From Chitinophaga pinensis (GTDB lineage Bacteria > Bacteroidota > Bacteroidia > UBA7662), in assembly GCA_945874665.1 (NCBI GenBank), contig CAMCHJ010000003.1, positions 79,218-143,217 on the forward strand: a stretch of DNA of 64,000 bases. Direction: 5' to 3'. Each line of letters begins with the position of its first letter. Within the stretch, counting starts at the first letter, position 1. The translations under genes and the position numbers were made by a program. The notes below the pieces were generated by a model that worked only from the letters and a program-made list of their open reading frames with translations, was not told the DNA's origin and did not search any database. This document shows, piece by piece, positions 53,754 to 61,271 of this stretch.

Positions 53754-55244
53754 ATGATGAACCACTATTTCTTCATCCGGCAACTGGCTTTTGAGCTGGA
53801 CCAACAACTGAGGGGTGCAACCATTGAGCAACTGCTTTCATCGTCCAAGGATGAGCTTTTTTTTCAGTTCAAAAAGGAGGATAAATCACACCAATTGCGG
53901 CTGAATTGGGAAACAAATCTGTCGCTATTGCAGTTTTTGACCGATACCGAGCACTTGCCAAAGCAATATGAAAAACAACTTTTTGATGCCTGGGGAGGTT
54001 TGGTTAGTAGTGTTGATGCTTTTATTGGAGAACGGATTATTCGTATTCGCTTACAAAACGACTTAAGTATTTACTTGAAGCTCTTTGGTCAAACTGGAAA
54101 CGCCTTGTTGATGCAAGGGCAAAAAGTTATTTCAGTTTTTCGGCGAAGTAAACAAAAGGATTATGAGTTTGATCCCACTATGCTCCTGCTGGATTCACCA
54201 GAAACTGCTTTCGAAACAATATGGAATCATTTAGGGGCTACACACAAGGTGTTTTCGCAATCAAGCGCAGTTGGACTTTTAGCGTTAGATCATTCGGCTA
54301 AAAGTTCGTGGCTCAAAGCGCCTCGTTTCGAAATATTAAAGGAAGAGATTTACCCAAAATACAATAAGTATATAAATGATACTTTAAGTCCATTAGAGCT
54401 TTCGAATCATTTTTTAAGAATCTATTTACCTTTTTATCTTTTTGACAGGGAAAAATTAAGGTTGTTAAGCCCGCTTAAAGCAGCGCTAGAAAAAATAGAA
54501 AAACGCTTAGCCGATGGCTACAGTCGACTGCAATCGCTAGCCGAGAAAGATTCTTTTGAGCTCAAAGGCCATCTCCTTTTGGCCAACGCCCACCAGCTCG
54601 CCAAAGGCCTGAAGGAAGTGACACTCGAAAACTGGAATACACCGCCGCTTCAAGTCCGGATTAAACTCAATCCCGATATTTCGATTGCAGATAATGCCAC
54701 TCGCATTTACGAAAAAGGTAAAAATCAGCATATTGAAAAGCAAAAACTCGAGGAATACATCCATACACTCCACGAAGAACTGCAGCAAAAAGAGCAAAAA
54801 ATAACGGCCATTGAATCCATTGGTAATCTAAAGGAGCTCAACAAGTACATAAAAAAGGAAAAGGCTACCACCAGCGTCATCCATCCTTGGCGGGTAATGA
54901 AATTCGCAAGTTTTGAGGTGTGGATTGGCAAAAATGCCACTGGTAACGACGAATTATTGCGCGTTGTGCACAAAGATGATCTTTGGCTACATGCCAGATT
55001 GGTTACCGGCTCACATGTGGTAATCCGCAACGCTGGCCGCAAAGTGCCTCAAAATGTGCTCGAACAAGCGGCTTCTTGGGCTGCTTGGTACTCCAAAAGC
55101 AAGCACGAAAGTCTGAGTCCTGTGATTTATACCCCCCGAAAATTTGTACGCAAGCCGAAAGGCGCGAAGCCAGGTGCTGTGCTTGTTGAAAAAGAACAAG
55201 TAATAATGGTGCCTCCCATGCCTCCAATGCTTCCGAATCAATGA
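53754..55244 (+). CDS. NFACT-family protein (RqcH/Rqc2/FbpA-like)
   Basis: Protein of 496 residues with NFACT-N (about 1-190), a helical hairpin coiled coil (about 240-365) and a C-terminal NFACT-R (DUF814) domain: WRVMKFASFEVWIGKNATGNDELL (about 382-404), DLWLHARLVTGSHVVIRNAG (about 409-428), then a KPKGAKPGAVLVEKE tail. RqcH members bind obstructed large ribosomal subunits and add C-terminal alanine tails. In this protein the DR pair needed by characterised RqcH appears as E93-R94 (IGERII), and the N-terminal SFDG-type acid is absent (MNHYFF). Its activity may therefore differ. It lies 2 bases behind the PhnP-like gene. Confidence 0.88.
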   Translation: MMNHYFFIRQLAFELDQQLRGATIEQLLSSSKDELFFQFKKEDKSHQLRLNWETNLSLLQFLTDTEHLPKQYEKQLFDAWGGLVSSVDAFIGERIIRIRLQNDLSIYLKLFGQTGNALLMQGQKVISVFRRSKQKDYEFDPTMLLLDSPETAFETIWNHLGATHKVFSQSSAVGLLALDHSAKSSWLKAPRFEILKEEIYPKYNKYINDTLSPLELSNHFLRIYLPFYLFDREKLRLLSPLKAALEKIEKRLADGYSRLQSLAEKDSFELKGHLLLANAHQLAKGLKEVTLENWNTPPLQVRIKLNPDISIADNATRIYEKGKNQHIEKQKLEEYIHTLHEELQQKEQKITAIESIGNLKELNKYIKKEKATTSVIHPWRVMKFASFEVWIGKNATGNDELLRVVHKDDLWLHARLVTGSHVVIRNAGRKVPQNVLEQAASWAAWYSKSKHESLSPVIYTPRKFVRKPKGAKPGAVLVEKEQVIMVPPMPPMLPNQ

Positions 55245-55285
55245 AATAATAGTGACCTTAGCGACATCTTAAAAAAAGACATAAA

Positions 55286-55813
55286 ATGGAATTAGGCAGC
55301 AAGCTCCCTTACTTCGAATTAAAAGGTTGTGACAATCAGATGCATTCTTTAGTGGATGTGGCTGATAAATCATGCATTTTGGTTGTATTCATTTGCAACC
55401 ATTGTCCTTATGTACAAGCTTACCTCGATCGGTTAGATAAGCTGATACATAAATTTGATGAAGATAACCTCGGTGTGATTTTCATCAACTCAAACGATGC
55501 CAAACAATACCCCGCCGATTCGTTCGAAAACATGAAGCGCCTAGCGAGCAAATACAAATGGGAAAGTTTGTATTGGTACGATGAGCATCAAGAAGTTGCC
55601 AAGATTTTTGATGCCAAAAGAACACCTGAAGCCTTCTTGTTCAACTCAAACCGCGAATTGGTTTACACAGGTGGTGTCGATGATTCTTGGGAAAATCCAC
55701 ATCTGGTTACCCGTATTTGGTTGGAAGACGCGATTGAATTTACCCTCGACGGCCTTGAAGTTGACTTCCCAGAAGTGGCTCCTGTGGGTTGCACCATCAA
55801 ATGGAAGCAATAA
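55286..55813 (+). CDS. Thioredoxin-like/peroxiredoxin-like protein (CxxC)
   Basis: Cytoplasmic protein of 175 residues of the PRX-like thioredoxin group: strands CILVVFICNHCPYVQAY (about 30-46) with redox pair C37-C40 (CNHC), a cis-proline in KRTPEAFLF (about 110-118) and a C-terminal strand. The CNHCPY active site is typical of this subgroup; electron partners are unknown. Its TAA overlaps the dapD ATG (TAATG), so the two are translationally coupled. The spacer to NFACT is 41 bases, with no recognised promoter. Confidence 0.85.
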   Translation: MELGSKLPYFELKGCDNQMHSLVDVADKSCILVVFICNHCPYVQAYLDRLDKLIHKFDEDNLGVIFINSNDAKQYPADSFENMKRLASKYKWESLYWYDEHQEVAKIFDAKRTPEAFLFNSNRELVYTGGVDDSWENPHLVTRIWLEDAIEFTLDGLEVDFPEVAPVGCTIKWKQ

Positions 55814-56628
55814 TGCAGCAATTCAAATCCATCATTGAAGCCGCTTGGCAAAACCGTGCCTTGCTTTCAGAAAGCCAAACAATCGCAGCGATTGAAGCCG
55901 TGATTGAAGCGCTCGATAAAGGTAAATTACGGGTGGCTGAACCTACCGCCCAGGGTTGGCAGGTAAATGAATGGGTGAAAAAAGCAGTCATTCTCTACTT
56001 CCCTATACGCAAAATGACCACGCTTACTGCTGGTCCATTGGAGTTTCACGACAAAATGGAGCTCAAGCGAAATTATGCCGAACTTGGTGTTCGGGTTGTT
56101 CCACACGCTGTGGCTCGTTATGGCGCCTACCTGGCACCAGGCGTTATTTTGATGCCTAGTTATGTAAACATTGGGGCTTTTGTAGACGAAGGCACCATGG
56201 TAGATACTTGGGCAACCGTAGGTTCTTGCGCTCAAATTGGGAAGCATGTTCACTTGAGCGGTGGCGTGGGCATCGGCGGTGTCTTAGAGCCTGTGCAGGC
56301 AGCTCCAGTAATCATTGAAGATAATTGCTTCATTGGTTCGCGTTGTATTGTGGTAGAAGGCGCACACATTGGTGCCGAAGCAGTATTGGGCGCTGGTGTT
56401 ACCATTACTGGGTCCACTAAAATTTTGGACGTTACTGGCGCAAACACCATTACCCATCAAGGCTACGTGCCGCCACGCTCGGTTGTTATTCCAGGTTCAT
56501 ACACAAAAAAATTCCCCGCTGGCGAATTCCAAGTGCCATGTGCTTTGATTATCGGTGAACGTAAAGCCAGTACTGATAAAAAAACATCTCTGAACGACGC
56601 GCTACGAGAAAACAACGTTCCAGTTTAA
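55813..56628 (+). CDS. dapD: 2,3,4,5-tetrahydropyridine-2,6-dicarboxylate N-succinyltransferase
   Basis: Lysine/diaminopimelate pathway enzyme of 271 residues (E. coli 274). N-terminal helical domain (1-~100), then left-handed beta-helix hexapeptide repeats (about 105-225) with EGTMVDTWATVGSCAQIGKHVHLSG (about 125-150, split) and the GVLEPVQAAPVIIEDNCFIG active-site stretch. The ATG at 55813 shares a base with the preceding stop; an in-frame ATG at 55789 would add eight unlikely residues. Diaminopimelate is needed for peptidoglycan. Confidence 0.95.
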   Translation: MQQFKSIIEAAWQNRALLSESQTIAAIEAVIEALDKGKLRVAEPTAQGWQVNEWVKKAVILYFPIRKMTTLTAGPLEFHDKMELKRNYAELGVRVVPHAVARYGAYLAPGVILMPSYVNIGAFVDEGTMVDTWATVGSCAQIGKHVHLSGGVGIGGVLEPVQAAPVIIEDNCFIGSRCIVVEGAHIGAEAVLGAGVTITGSTKILDVTGANTITHQGYVPPRSVVIPGSYTKKFPAGEFQVPCALIIGERKASTDKKTSLNDALRENNVPV

Positions 56629-56637
56629 GCCCCTGTT

Positions 56638-57765
56638 ATGAAAATTGGATATGATGCCAAACGTGCTTTTAACAATCATACGGGACTAGGAAACTACAGC
56701 CGTATGTTGATTAAAAGCATGCTTGCTTTCCATCCAGAGCATCAATACAGTCTTTTTACCCCCAAAACAGACTTAGAGTTCGAAGAGCTGAGAAGTAACC
56801 TTTCGCTCAATGTTAAAATTTATACGCCAGAAAAGGCAGCCTACCGTCTTTTTCACCCTTACTGGAGGAGTGTAAAAGTGGGCAACCTGATTCAGGAGGC
56901 ACAACTTGATGTTTTTCACGGTCTGAGTCACGAAATACCGCTTGGCCTGAAGAAAAAGGGCATAAAAACCGTGGTTACAATTCATGATCTCATTTTTTTG
57001 CGCCACCCAGAGTGGTATCCTCGGCTCGATCGCTATTTCTACAAACGAAAATTTTTGGCTGCTTGTCAAGAGGCCGATGTAATTGTGGCCATCAGCAATC
57101 AAACTGCCGACGATATCATTCACTTTTTCAACATCTCTCCTGCCAAAATAAAGGTCATTTATCAGGATGTGCTTCCAGAATTCCGGGCGCCTATTGATGT
57201 CACTTTTGAGCAACAATTCCTTGAAAATCTAAACGTAAAACCAGGTTACATACTCTCGGTCGGCTCTTTCGAAGAACGTAAAAATCAAAAACGATTGCTT
57301 AAAGCTTACTCCCAATTACCGGATGACCGGCCTCCCCTTCTTTTTGTTGGGCGAAAAAACAAACATTGGAACCAGCTCGAATCACTTATCAAAGAACTCG
57401 GCATTCAAGCAGAAGTCCATGTGTTGGATCAAGTGGATGTGGAAGGCCTTAAAGTGCTCTATAAACACGCGAAATTCACCGCATATACCTCAATTTTCGA
57501 AGGGTTTGGCCTGCCTGTGCTTGAGAGTTTGGTTTGTGGCACACCTGTTATAGCAGCAAACAACTCCTGCCTGGAAGAAGTGGGTGGTGAGGCGGCTTTT
57601 TATGTAAATCCAATGGACATTGAAGGCACATCCATGCGCATGAGGCAATTGCTTTATGACAACGAAGGCTATGAACAACTCAAACTGAAATGCGCTTCTC
57701 AAGCTGCAAATTTCAACTTTGAAAAGATGGCGAATGCCCTTAATGAACTCTACTCTTCGCTTTAA
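56638..57765 (+). CDS. Glycosyltransferase family 4 (GT-B) protein
   Basis: GT-B glycosyltransferase of 375 residues. N-terminal acceptor domain opens with IGYDAKRAFNNHTGLGNYSR (2-21), VFHGLSHEIPL (about 93-103) and the HD pair in VVTIHDLIFLRHPEWYP; the nucleotide-sugar domain shows VGSFEERKNQKRLLKAY (about 206-222) and the EX7E motif in PSIFEGFGLPVLESLVCGTPVIA (split about 283-305). Donor and acceptor sugars are not known. It follows dapD by 9 bases, probably cotranscribed, and ends 3 bases before convergent msrA. Confidence 0.9.
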   Translation: MKIGYDAKRAFNNHTGLGNYSRMLIKSMLAFHPEHQYSLFTPKTDLEFEELRSNLSLNVKIYTPEKAAYRLFHPYWRSVKVGNLIQEAQLDVFHGLSHEIPLGLKKKGIKTVVTIHDLIFLRHPEWYPRLDRYFYKRKFLAACQEADVIVAISNQTADDIIHFFNISPAKIKVIYQDVLPEFRAPIDVTFEQQFLENLNVKPGYILSVGSFEERKNQKRLLKAYSQLPDDRPPLLFVGRKNKHWNQLESLIKELGIQAEVHVLDQVDVEGLKVLYKHAKFTAYTSIFEGFGLPVLESLVCGTPVIAANNSCLEEVGGEAAFYVNPMDIEGTSMRMRQLLYDNEGYEQLKLKCASQAANFNFEKMANALNELYSSL

Positions 57766-57768
57766 AAG

Positions 57769-58422
57769 TTATTTGAGCTTCGATTTAAAAGCCTTTTCAA
57801 GCTTCTCCATTTTCGGACGAATTACATATTGGCAATAAGGCTGATCACCATTTTGTCTGAAATAATTCTGATGATAGCCTTCTGCCTTGTAAAAGGTAGT
57901 TGCGGCTGTAATTTCTGTTACAATTGGATTATCAAATGCCTTGGCTGCATCCAATTCGTTTTTGTAAAACTCCGCCTCTTCTTTTTGTAGGACCGTATGG
58001 TAAAAAACTGCTGAACGGTATTGGGTGCCTACATCAGCACCTTGGCGGTTTAACGTTGTTGGGTCGTGGGTTTGCCAAAACACTTCTAAAAGCTCTTTGA
58101 ACGACACCAAGGCTGGGTCATACGTGATTTGTGCCACTTCGGCATGCCCCGTTAATCCAGAACATATTTCGCGGTAAGTGGGATTAGGTATTTTTCCGCC
58201 CATATAACCCGAAATTACGGTGTCAACCCCTTTTATTTGCTGAAAAACAGCTTCTACACACCAAAAACAGCCAGCCCCAAAAGTGGCTACGGCACTACCT
58301 TTTGTATTCTTTTCCATTTGTATATTTGAAGTGATGGGCTGCTCCTCCGCCTTGCTCGCGCCCGAACCGCAAGAAATGGTGGTAATAAAGCTCAAGGTGA
58401 AAAACAGCGAGATAAACTTCAT
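57769..58422 (-). CDS. msrA: Peptide-methionine (S)-S-oxide reductase MsrA, lipoprotein form
   Basis: Reduces methionine-S-sulfoxide in proteins. The 217-residue protein has a signal sequence with a lipobox (TTISC, C18), so it is predicted to be exported and lipid-anchored rather than cytosolic. The catalytic cysteine C52 is in GAGCFWCVE, and GHAEVAQITYDP (about 91-102) plus C-terminal YCQYVIRPKMEKL with the resolving cysteine (about 196-208) are standard. It is the third gene of a minus-strand series behind DUF3276 and the MazG-like gene. Confidence 0.93.
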   Translation of the reverse strand: MKFISLFFTLSFITTISCGSGASKAEEQPITSNIQMEKNTKGSAVATFGAGCFWCVEAVFQQIKGVDTVISGYMGGKIPNPTYREICSGLTGHAEVAQITYDPALVSFKELLEVFWQTHDPTTLNRQGADVGTQYRSAVFYHTVLQKEEAEFYKNELDAAKAFDNPIVTEITAATTFYKAEGYHQNYFRQNGDQPYCQYVIRPKMEKLEKAFKSKLK

Positions 58423-58465
58423 GGAGTTAAAACAAGTTTAGACCTGCTTAGTTCTCAGTCTGTGC

Positions 58466-58939
58466 TTATTTTTCTAAAATGGATTTCAGATCCGCCGGAG
58501 AATAGTTAATAGACTTCATGGTTTTGTGATCGCTGCTGCGAAAAACCAAATACAATCCATCCACTTCCCTGTAATAGCAATCCTCTCCTTTCCTATCCAA
58601 ATAATGGGCCCTGGTAGCCTCGGCCTCTGCAATGCTTTTGCAAGCCTTACTCATGTTGGAGCGCTGTACTTCATTAAACAGCTCCACAAATTTGTTTCCA
58701 AGTCCAAATTCTAAAACTGCGCCAGAAAGCACATATTGAATGTCACAAAGTGCATCTGCAATTTCCACCAAATCGCCTTCTTTGATAGCCTCCTCCAGCT
58801 CTTTAAGCTCCTCAGCAATGAGGTTTACACGCAGCGCACACCTGTTTTCGGCAGGAATTACCGGTGCTTTTTCGATGGGGTGCTGAAAGGTGTGATGAAA
58901 AGCAGCAACTTGATTGAGTGCATCGAGTTTATCGTACAT
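58466..58939 (-). CDS. MazG/PRA-PH-like nucleoside triphosphate pyrophosphohydrolase
   Basis: All-alpha NTP pyrophosphatase-superfamily protein of 157 residues. The magnesium-binding pattern is visible as E43-E44..E47-E48 (LIAEELKELEEAI) and E60..D63..D67 (VEIADALCDIQYVLSG), and NEVQRSNMSKA (about 89-99) matches the C-terminal MazG-like NxxK motif. It may clean up non-canonical or excess dNTPs. It lies 11 bases after the DUF3276 gene, so it is in the same operon. Exact substrate unknown. Confidence 0.83.
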   Translation of the reverse strand: MYDKLDALNQVAAFHHTFQHPIEKAPVIPAENRCALRVNLIAEELKELEEAIKEGDLVEIADALCDIQYVLSGAVLEFGLGNKFVELFNEVQRSNMSKACKSIAEAEATRAHYLDRKGEDCYYREVDGLYLVFRSSDHKTMKSINYSPADLKSILEK

Positions 58940-58950
58940 GCTCCTTTACT

Positions 58951-59265
58951 TTATTCTGTTTCGTCACGCTCATCCTGACGGTCGAATTGCTCGAAATCGT
59001 AGTCAGGCATCAACTCTTCCTTCACATGATCGATGGTTTCTGACAAACCCGCCATGAATTTATTGAAGTCTTCTTTGTACAAGAAAATTTTGTGTTTCAC
59101 GAATTGGCCATCTTCAAAACCACGCTTGCTTTCGGTGATGATGAGATAATAATCGTTGCCCCGCGTTGCTTTGACGTCAAAAAAATAAGTGCGCTTTCCA
59201 GCCCGTACTTTTTTAGAATATACTTCATCCCGTTGACGATCTGGTTTGTATTCAAACTCCTCCAT
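58951..59265 (-). CDS. DUF3276 (PUR-alpha-like) nucleic-acid-binding protein
   Basis: Small protein of 104 residues with the DUF3276/PUR fold: VYSKKVRAGKRTYFFDVKATRG (about 15-36, split), NDYYLIITESKR (about 37-48) and KHKIFLYKEDFNKFMAGL (about 57-74), followed by an acidic C-terminal tail. Related PUR-type proteins in Borrelia bind DNA and RNA and regulate expression; a similar role is inferred. Upstream on the minus strand a TTTTG, an 18-base spacer and TACCTTTA form a near-consensus promoter. First gene of the DUF3276-MazG-msrA series. Confidence 0.9.
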   Translation of the reverse strand: MEEFEYKPDRQRDEVYSKKVRAGKRTYFFDVKATRGNDYYLIITESKRGFEDGQFVKHKIFLYKEDFNKFMAGLSETIDHVKEELMPDYDFEQFDRQDERDETE

Positions 59266-59349
59266 AATCCAATTTATGCACTAAAATTAAAGGTATAATC
59301 GGTAAGTCCATATCAAAAACTTACCCACAATTGTGTATTTCGTAATGTT

Positions 59350-61149
59350 TTAATCCATCTCTGGAAGCTGTGCCGCAGGTTCGCGCTGCTGTTTGGCAAA
59401 AATCGAAGCATAGTACCCGTTTTCTCGAAGCAATTCGGCATGTTGGCCTTGCTCAACAACCACTCCATGGTCAAGTACCAATATGCGGTCTGCTTCCATT
59501 ACGGAAGTCACTCGGTGACTGATGATTACGGAAGTGACGTTATTGGTAAAGCGCCTTATGTTGGCCAAAATCTCTTTTTCTGTATTGGTATCAAGGGCAC
59601 TTAAGCAATCGTCAATCACATAAATGGTTGGTTTTTTAATGATGGCACGCGCAATCGATAAACGTTGTTTTTGTCCGCCCGACAAAGTAATGCCCCGCTC
59701 CCCTAAAACAGTATCATAACCAGCAGGCAAACGTTCAATGGTGCTTTTTAAAGATGCCTGTTCCGCTGCCCAAGAAATTTGATCCGCTTCAGCAGCCATG
59801 CTGCCAAAAGCAATGTTGTTTCGGATGGTGTCGCTGAAAAGAAATACATCTTGCGGAACAAAGCCAATTTGTTTGCGATAAAAACCTGGATGCAACGAGG
59901 TAAGTGCTGCGTTATCTACCAGAACAACACCTTCAGTTGGGTCGAATAAACGTGTAAGTAAGTTGGCGAGGGTTGATTTACCAGAACCTGTTCGACCAAT
60001 AATCCCTAAGGTTTCACCAGGTTTTAAATCAAAGGACACATTTTTAAGTGCTTCGATGCCACTATCTGGGTAGGTATAGCTCACATTTTTAAAGCTGATT
60101 TCACCCTTAAGCGGAACTTCAATACCCGCATCCAAGTCAATATCAGGTACAGCGGCTAACAATTCATTGATCCGGGCCTGGGAAGCGGCTGCTTGTTGGA
60201 TGATTGATGCCACCCAACCCACCGACGTTACTGGCCAAGTGAGCATGTTTACATAAATTACAAACTCGGCAATATTACCTGGCGAAATTAAGCCTTTACT
60301 CACCTGAATACCGCCGATAAATACAGTGATGATGGTACTTAAACCGATCAAAAGTAGCGTTAGCGGGTAAAATAGGGCATCTACCTTTACTAATTTCATC
60401 GACCGCCTACGGAATTCATCCAATTCAAGTTCAAAATCAGCTCGGTAAGCTGGTTCTAAACCATAGGATTTAATAACCCGAATGCCGGAAAAAGCTTCCT
60501 GTGCGAAAGTATTTAAGCGAGCCAATTGCTCCTGAATAGCGGTGCTTCGGCTAAGAATGAGGTTGTTAACATAATAAATGCCCAATGACAAAATCGGCAA
60601 GGGCAGCAAAACATACAGAGTTAGTGTAGGATTAACCTGCACCATTACCGTAATCACAAAGGCAAAAAGCACAATGAGATTGATGCCGTACATTATCGCA
60701 GGGCCAGTATACATACGTACCTTACCAACATCTTCACTTACCCGCGCCATCAAATCACCCGTACTGTTTCTGCGAAAAAAGCCAAGCGAAAGCGATTGGT
60801 ATTTTTCATAAACCTCGTTTTTCATGTCAAACTCAATCCAACGCGACATAACAATGATGGTTTGTCGCATGAAATACATAAAAAGACCTTTCAGTAACGA
60901 CAAAAGCAGTACCAAGCCGGCAAAGAGCAGTAGGTAACCGGTAAACTGACTAAACAGCGCTTCTGTAAAGCTGCTATGTTCGTAAAGCTTAAATACTTGA
61001 ATGCTTTCAGCAATCAAGTCAACCGAGTACCGAATGATTTGCGGTGGCAAAACGCCGAACAGATTCGAGATGATTACAAACAATATTCCCAGAAAAAAAC
61101 GCAGCCGATATTTAAAAAAGTAGCGATTGAGGTGGCTTAGGGGATTCAT
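59350..61149 (-). CDS. ABC half-exporter with degenerate Walker B (MdlA/YheI-like)
   Basis: Half-exporter of 599 residues: six membrane helices (first ~330 residues), then ATPase domain with Walker A GRTGSGKST, signature LSGGQKQRLSIARAI and H-loop ISHRVTSV. Walker B ends in IDDCLSALD: the catalytic glutamate is replaced by D514, as in MdlA/YheI/TM287-type subunits that pair with a canonical partner. No partner gene is adjacent. Start ATG at 61149 is supported by a TAAATTTG element 5 bases upstream; an open frame extends upstream but before that promoter. Substrate unknown. Confidence 0.9.
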   Translation of the reverse strand: MNPLSHLNRYFFKYRLRFFLGILFVIISNLFGVLPPQIIRYSVDLIAESIQVFKLYEHSSFTEALFSQFTGYLLLFAGLVLLLSLLKGLFMYFMRQTIIVMSRWIEFDMKNEVYEKYQSLSLGFFRRNSTGDLMARVSEDVGKVRMYTGPAIMYGINLIVLFAFVITVMVQVNPTLTLYVLLPLPILSLGIYYVNNLILSRSTAIQEQLARLNTFAQEAFSGIRVIKSYGLEPAYRADFELELDEFRRRSMKLVKVDALFYPLTLLLIGLSTIITVFIGGIQVSKGLISPGNIAEFVIYVNMLTWPVTSVGWVASIIQQAAASQARINELLAAVPDIDLDAGIEVPLKGEISFKNVSYTYPDSGIEALKNVSFDLKPGETLGIIGRTGSGKSTLANLLTRLFDPTEGVVLVDNAALTSLHPGFYRKQIGFVPQDVFLFSDTIRNNIAFGSMAAEADQISWAAEQASLKSTIERLPAGYDTVLGERGITLSGGQKQRLSIARAIIKKPTIYVIDDCLSALDTNTEKEILANIRRFTNNVTSVIISHRVTSVMEADRILVLDHGVVVEQGQHAELLRENGYYASIFAKQQREPAAQLPEMD

Positions 61150-61154
61150 CGCCA

Positions 61155-61162
61155 CAAATTTA
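61155..61162 (-). promoter_or_regulatory. -7 element TAAATTTG, 5 bases from the ABC half-exporter ATG
   Basis: Exact TAnnTTTG match on the minus strand; the ATG (61147-61149) begins after 5 bases, so an essentially leaderless mRNA is predicted. It supports the 61149 start. Confidence 0.5.
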
Positions 61163-61241
61163 GGTTTTAAATTGGCATGCACCCACACCTTTGTTTTCCG
61201 CAGTGAAATCCTCATCGCTGTCGCAACAAGCAAAAATTGGC

Positions 61242-61249
61242 TACATTTG
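61242..61249 (+). promoter_or_regulatory. -7 element TACATTTG before leucine dehydrogenase
   Basis: Exact TAnnTTTG match, 22 bases before the ATG at 61272, followed by CGGT. It lies downstream of an alternative in-frame ATG at 61191, so it supports the shorter start. Confidence 0.55.
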
Positions 61250-61271
61250 CGGTCTCAAAACGTTCTTCAAC

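Noticed and set aside
55789..55812. Earlier dapD start at 55789
   Set aside because: The extra MHHQMEAI residues overlap the thioredoxin-like gene; the TAATG start at 55813 gives the usual DapD length.
61150..61233. N-terminal extension of the ABC half-exporter by 28 codons
   Set aside because: It lies upstream of the -7 element at 61155-61162 and overlaps the divergent promoter region.
61191..61271. N-terminal extension of leucine dehydrogenase
   Set aside because: It includes the TACATTTG promoter box and has no counterpart in the family.
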